Origin: an uncultured Pelagibacteraceae bacterium
GTDB taxonomy: Bacteria > Pseudomonadota > Alphaproteobacteria > Pelagibacterales > Pelagibacteraceae
Direction of reading: 5' to 3'
NCBI GenBank assembly: GCA_902545555.1
Contig: CACCGK010000007.1
Location: 1 to 41,402, forward strand
Length of the DNA: 41,402 bases
The notes beneath the pieces were generated by a model. It saw only the letters and a program-made list of their open reading frames with translations. It was not told the origin of the DNA and ran no database searches. Below are positions 37,881 to 41,402 of the stretch, piece after piece. Position numbers and translations under genes: made by a program. The stretch's first letter is position 1, and each line of letters begins with the position of its first letter.

Positions 37881-39340
37881 TAAAATAATTTATCTAAAAC
37901 CTTTGCTGAAGAGAGAACACCTGGAACCCCAGCCCCAGGATGTGTGCCCGCACCAACAAAGTACAAACCATCATATATTTCTGATTTATTATGAAATCTA
38001 AAGTATGCGGATTGTGTAAATTTAGGTTGAATTGAAAACCCTGATCCAAATTTTGTATTTAACTCTTTTTCAAAGTAATCAGGCGTTAGATAAAAATCCT
38101 CAACTATATTATTCTTAAGATCTGGCATTAAATCTTTTTCCATTTTTTCAATTACAAGATTTTTCATTTTTTCACCTTCAGTTTTCCAATTTATTTTTGA
38201 CTGATTATTAGGAACAGGCACTAACACATAAAAACAATCATTTCCTTCTGGGGCCATAGTTTTATCAGTCGCTGTAGGTCTGTGAAGATAATAGCTAATA
38301 TCATTATTTAATTTTTTCTTATCAAATATATCATCCAGATGTTCTTTATACTTGTTTCCAAACTTTATTGTGTGATGTTCAACATTCTCATATTTTTTTT
38401 TTGTACCAAAATAGTAAACAAATAAACCCATAGAATATTCCATTCGATTTTTTTTCCAATTAAACAACATAGAACTTTCGTTGCTTTTGCTTAACATTTT
38501 CTCATAAAATGCAGGTGGATCTGCATTACAAACCACATTATCTGCATTAATTTCATTTTCATTATTTAATTTTACACCACTTATTTTATTCTTTTTTGTT
38601 ATAATTTCAGTTACTTCACTGTTTTTTAATATTTCTATACCAACCTCATTCATTAACTTTTCAAAACCTTTAATTATATTTCCTGTTCCTCCAACGGAAT
38701 AGTGTATTCCCCATTTTTTTTCTAAATAAAGAATTAATCCATAAATAGAGGTGGTAGTAAAAGGATTTCCCCCAACTAGTAAAGGATGCATGCTAAGCAT
38801 TCTTCTTAATTTTTCATTTTTTATAAAAGATGAAACAAGAGAGTAAACTGATTTGTAACTTTTAAGTTTTAATAGAGCAGGTAATTGTTGCATCATTACG
38901 AATGGCTTATCAAATGGTACATCTGCAAGTTCTAAAAAACCTTTATCAAATATCTTTTTTGTGAAATTAACTAATTTTTCATATCCATTGATATCTTCTT
39001 TGCTAAGCTTCTCAATTTGGCCTTTCATTTCAATTTCGTCACCTGAATAGTTAAATTTAGTTTTATCTTCAAAAATAAATTGGTACCAAATTTTAAGTGG
39101 AGTAAGTTCTATATAATTCTTGGGATCTTTATTGAATAACTCAAACAATTCATTAATTAAATGGGGCGCAGTAATTACTGTTGGCCCTGCATCATATATA
39201 AATCCATTTCTTTTAAAGACCCTAGCTCTACCACCTAGGTCTGGGTGTTTTTCTATTAATTTTACTTTATGTCCTTTTGACTTAAGTCTTAGTGCTGCTG
39301 CGATTCCACCAAATCCTGATCCAATAACTATAGAGTTCAT
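37880..39340 (-). CDS. crtI: Phytoene desaturase (CrtI type)
   Basis: 486 residues. FAD enzyme that desaturates phytoene four times to lycopene. N-terminal IGSGFGGIAAALRLKSKGH and GGRARVFKRNGFIYDAGPT are the FAD and substrate entry signature; the C-terminal GAGTHPGAGVPGVLSSAK is the classical bacterial CrtI motif. It begins the carotenoid block, only 39 bases after the atpF stop, with no hairpin between. The ATG has no strong ribosome-binding site. Confidence 0.96.
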   Translation of the reverse strand: MNSIVIGSGFGGIAAALRLKSKGHKVKLIEKHPDLGGRARVFKRNGFIYDAGPTVITAPHLINELFELFNKDPKNYIELTPLKIWYQFIFEDKTKFNYSGDEIEMKGQIEKLSKEDINGYEKLVNFTKKIFDKGFLELADVPFDKPFVMMQQLPALLKLKSYKSVYSLVSSFIKNEKLRRMLSMHPLLVGGNPFTTTSIYGLILYLEKKWGIHYSVGGTGNIIKGFEKLMNEVGIEILKNSEVTEIITKKNKISGVKLNNENEINADNVVCNADPPAFYEKMLSKSNESSMLFNWKKNRMEYSMGLFVYYFGTKKKYENVEHHTIKFGNKYKEHLDDIFDKKKLNNDISYYLHRPTATDKTMAPEGNDCFYVLVPVPNNQSKINWKTEGEKMKNLVIEKMEKDLMPDLKNNIVEDFYLTPDYFEKELNTKFGSGFSIQPKFTQSAYFRFHNKSEIYDGLYFVGAGTHPGAGVPGVLSSAKVLDKLF

Positions 39341-39379
39341 TTTAATAATTTATAGCTTTTTTGAAAAATTGTAAGTGTA

Positions 39380-39877
39380 TTATGAGTTAATTTTTTTTAA
39401 CTCTGCTTTAGTTTCATCTAAATTTTTTTGAAACACAGCATCTAATTTTGACTTGTCTACAGATGTAGTTATTATTTTTTTAACTGAGTCCACGGCAATC
39501 TTTATTGATGCGTCCTTAATTTCTTTTAAAGCCGCTTCTTTCATCTGACTTATTTTATTTTCAGCTAAATTTTTTTTAATTTCTGATGATTTATGAAACT
39601 TATCATTCATCTCAATTATTAATCTATCTGCATCTTTTTTGGCGTTCTCAAGAATTTCGTTGCTAACAGACTTAGCTGTATCTAATTTTTTTTGTGAGTT
39701 ATCTAGTAGTGTTTTTGCCTCGGTTCTTAATTTTTCACTTTCATCAATTTCATTTTTAATGTCAGATATCATTTTATCTAACATTTCAGAAACTTTTTGA
39801 GGAATTTTAAGGTAAATTAAAGCTCCAAAAAAAATAATAAATGATACGGCTACCCAAAATGTTGCATCAATTGCCAT
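39380..39877 (-). CDS. atpF: ATP synthase F0 subunit b
   Basis: 165 residues from the ATG at 39877, which overlaps the b' gene by 11 bases and is preceded nine bases away by GGAG; upstream Met and TTG starts at 39892 and 39916 are less likely. One N-terminal membrane segment (MAIDATFWVAVSFIIFFGAL) and a long charged coiled coil (about 35-150) form one peripheral stalk arm. The second b-type gene next to it encodes the partner arm. Genes a, c, b', b lie in alphaproteobacterial order. Confidence 0.93.
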   Translation of the reverse strand: MAIDATFWVAVSFIIFFGALIYLKIPQKVSEMLDKMISDIKNEIDESEKLRTEAKTLLDNSQKKLDTAKSVSNEILENAKKDADRLIIEMNDKFHKSSEIKKNLAENKISQMKEAALKEIKDASIKIAVDSVKKIITTSVDKSKLDAVFQKNLDETKAELKKINS

Positions 39878-40457
39878 AGTATTTATCTCCATTTCTTTTA
39901 GATAGATCGTCAACAATTGCAGATATACTACTATTATTTACTTCAGCTCCAATTAGTTTTTGCAATAACTCAGATGAAGTTTCAATAGCAATTTTATTTA
40001 TTTTATCTGGAGCATTTTTTCTTAATGCATCTATTTCTTTTTCAGCCTCAGCAATTTCATTATCAATTTGCTTATCAAGTACTTCTCTTTTTGCGCCAAT
40101 GTCTTTTAGTGCTTTTTCTCTTGCTTGATTGAAAATACTATTAGCCTCTAGTTTGCTTTTAGATATAATTTCATCGTATTCTTTTAGTTTTACATCACTA
40201 TCTTCTCTTTGTTTCTCAGCAGCCTCAACATTTTCTAATATTTGAGATTTTCTCGATTCTAAGTTGTTACTAATTTTTGGTAGTATTAGTTTAGATAAAA
40301 CTAAATACATAATACCAAAAGTAAGTATAAGCCAAAAAATTTGAGAAATCCAAAACTCAGGATTTAATTGAGGCATACCTCCGCTTTCAGCTGCATAAGT
40401 TTTTTTAATAAAAAAGAAGCTAAAAAATATTAACTGAAAATATATTTTATTAACCAT
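39867..40457 (-). CDS. atpF': ATP synthase F0 subunit b' (second b-type subunit)
   Basis: 196 residues from the ATG at 40457, four bases after the atpE stop; a TTG 15 bases upstream was not chosen because it overlaps atpE. The start has a hydrophobic, signal-like stretch (about 5-24), and then PQLNPEFWISQIFWLILTF with a membrane helix, as in b' subunits of alphaproteobacteria and photosynthetic bacteria. A charged coiled coil follows. Together with subunit b it forms a heterodimeric stalk that holds F1 in place. Confidence 0.9.
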   Translation of the reverse strand: MVNKIYFQLIFFSFFFIKKTYAAESGGMPQLNPEFWISQIFWLILTFGIMYLVLSKLILPKISNNLESRKSQILENVEAAEKQREDSDVKLKEYDEIISKSKLEANSIFNQAREKALKDIGAKREVLDKQIDNEIAEAEKEIDALRKNAPDKINKIAIETSSELLQKLIGAEVNNSSISAIVDDLSKRNGDKYYGN

Positions 40458-40461
40458 CAAT

Positions 40462-40689
40462 TTAAAACGCAAAAAGAATGATTAACGCAACTACCAATCC
40501 GAATAATCCTGTAGCTTCTGCAAGTGCGAAACCTAAAAGCAAGTTAGGAAATTGTTTTTGTGCTGCAGATGGATTTCTCATTGCACCAGACAAATAATTC
40601 CCAAAAATTATTCCAATACCAACACCAGCTCCAGCTAAAGCAATTGCTGCTAAACCTGCTCCGATCATTTTTGCTGCTTCTAATTCCAT
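40462..40689 (-). CDS. atpE: ATP synthase F0 subunit c
   Basis: 75 residues, two membrane helices (about 9-32 and 50-75) joined by the polar loop R38-N39-P40. The proton-carrying acid is E58 in FALAEATG. The first helix has the glycine-rich pattern AGAGVGIG that packs the rotor ring. Sequence at the ion site (AEATG, with no ESTG pattern) fits H+, not Na+. The strong ribosome-binding site AGGAGG precedes it, fitting a subunit needed in many copies. Confidence 0.97.
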   Translation of the reverse strand: MELEAAKMIGAGLAAIALAGAGVGIGIIFGNYLSGAMRNPSAAQKQFPNLLLGFALAEATGLFGLVVALIILFAF

Positions 40690-40694
40690 TATAT

Positions 40695-40700
40695 CCTCCT
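40695..40700 (-). promoter_or_regulatory. Strong ribosome-binding site of atpE
   Basis: AGGAGG in full, five bases before the atpE ATG, within the 17-base gap after atpB. Most genes in the window rely on short overlaps with weak or no such site. A strong site here fits the need for several c subunits per a subunit from one transcript. Confidence 0.8.
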
Positions 40701-40706
40701 CTGTTA

Positions 40707-41402
40707 TTAATGGTGTAAATTTAATGCATCATTTAAATAGATGCAGGTTAAGATTGCAAAAACATAAGCTTGAAGAAAAGCAACTAAGATCTCCAAACCT
40801 GTTAACGCAACCGAAAAACTTAGTGGAAGCCAACCACCAACTACTCCAAGGCTTATTACAAAGCCTCCGAAAACTTTCATCATTGTATGACCAGCCATCA
40901 TATTGGCAAATAATCTAACTGATAAACTTATAGGTCTACTCAAATAAGAAATAATTTCTATAACAACAATTAAAGGGAGTAATACTGCAGGCACTCCACT
41001 TGGAACAAATAATTTTAAATACCCAAATCCATGTTTAATAAACCCAATTACAGTCACTCCAATAAATATAAATGCTGCGAGCACAAATGTTACAATGATA
41101 TGACTGGTTACAGTAAAAGTATAAGGTATCATTCCAAACATGTTACAAAATAAAACAAACATAAATAGAGAAAATATAAATGCGAAATATGGTTTAGCTT
41201 TTGATCCAGCTGTATCGCTAATCATTTTGGATACAAAGGTATAGCTAAGTTCTGCTAATAATTGAATTTTGTTAGGTAGTATTGAATTTTTTTTTGATCC
41301 TAAATTAAAGATTAACAAAATAGATACAGTACTTAAAATCATAAACAAACTTGCGTTTGTAAATGAAATGTCGAATGCTCCAACTTTAATTTCTGGTCCA
41401 AT
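40707..41402 (-). CDS. atpB: ATP synthase F0 subunit a (N-terminus beyond the window)
   Basis: The frame is open to the right end; 231 C-terminal residues are seen, from IGPEIKVGAFDISFTNAS onward, a typical internal AtpB stretch, so the start lies outside (a TTG near 41348 is not it). About five membrane segments are visible. The essential Arg of the proton half-channels is encoded at 40916-40914 in SLSVRLFANMMAGH, and the C-terminal LQAYVFAILTCIYLNDA is conserved. It leads into atpE with a 17-base gap. Confidence 0.97.
   Translation of the reverse strand: MGPEIKVGAFDISFTNASLFMILSTVSILLIFNLGSKKNSILPNKIQLLAELSYTFVSKMISDTAGSKAKPYFAFIFSLFMFVLFCNMFGMIPYTFTVTSHIIVTFVLAAFIFIGVTVIGFIKHGFGYLKLFVPSGVPAVLLPLIVVIEIISYLSRPISLSVRLFANMMAGHTMMKVFGGFVISLGVVGGWLPLSFSVALTGLEILVAFLQAYVFAILTCIYLNDALNLHH

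Noticed and set aside
39341..39379. Possible promoter (TATAAA-like box) for crtI in the atpF-crtI gap
   Set aside because: TATAAAT occurs but no convincing -35 element at proper spacing is seen, and such boxes are frequent by chance in this base composition.
41340..41348. A TTG start for atpB at 41348
   Set aside because: The frame is open to the window edge and the upstream codons encode the conserved IGPEIKVGAF region, so the true start is outside.

Overview
The window is a gene-dense, very AT-rich stretch of bacterial chromosome. I read it as an alphaproteobacterium, most likely of the SAR11 group (Pelagibacterales). The grounds are the base composition, the tiny intergenic gaps, the frequent ATGA and TGATG start-stop overlaps, alphaproteobacterial families (DUF2093, the DUF3035/BamF lipoprotein, paired b and b' ATP synthase subunits, the coxB-coxA-ctaB-ctaG-coxC-SURF1-thrC order), and a carotenoid-to-retinal gene set typical of marine rhodopsin bacteria. 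The lineage is an inference; no rRNA gene is present to confirm it. I see no tRNA, rRNA, CRISPR array, insertion sequence or prophage gene. No stretch longer than 300 bases lacks a gene; the longest untranslated gap is about 150 bases, between a methyltransferase gene and groL.

Layout. 1-4515: end of a PmbA/TldD-type protease gene, a renalase-like flavoprotein, a periplasmic DUF6134-like protein, a YczE-like membrane protein, the translational GTPase typA/bipA, and an unannotated 42-residue basic protein. 4578-7486: a lone TylF-like methyltransferase, a bidirectional terminator, groL and groS read leftwards from a candidate RpoH (heat-shock) promoter. 7554-13955: a tightly overlapping rightward run of a HAD phosphatase, ribF, ileS, lspA, bamF and pgi. 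13952-21624: mostly leftward genes, rsmD-purD, then (past a rightward DUF2093 gene) the lipid A/Kdo run ubiA-msbA-waaA-lpxK-lpxL. 21674-25284: DUF2721 protein, then qor, pirin and a type II haloacid dehalogenase leftwards, with rsmE divergent. 25346-32722: the aa3-type cytochrome c oxidase run coxB-coxA-ctaB-small ORF-ctaG-coxC-SURF1, then thrC and a peroxiredoxin. 32714-41402: one long leftward run, atpB-atpE-atpF'-atpF, then crtI-crtB-crtY-blh, then ispH-thrB-rnhA.

How the genes fit together. The right half is about energy conservation: the respiratory terminal oxidase with its heme and copper assembly factors, the membrane sector of the ATP synthase, and directly behind it on the same strand the complete route from geranylgeranyl diphosphate to retinal (crtB, crtI, crtY, blh), with the isoprenoid gene ispH overlapping blh. 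Retinal is the chromophore of proton-pumping rhodopsins, so light-driven proton export, respiration and ATP synthesis are placed side by side. Neither the rhodopsin gene nor crtE is in the window. The middle section builds the outer membrane (Kdo-lipid A transfer and flipping, lipoprotein signal peptidase, a BAM-complex lipoprotein).

The most interesting points are the atp-crt-blh-ispH linkage, two small genes easily missed by automatic calling (4387-4515 and 28738-28863), the isolated methyltransferase, the heat-shock promoter of groS-groL, a 12-A tract inside pgi, and the in-frame arrangement of coxC and a TTG-started SURF1 gene.
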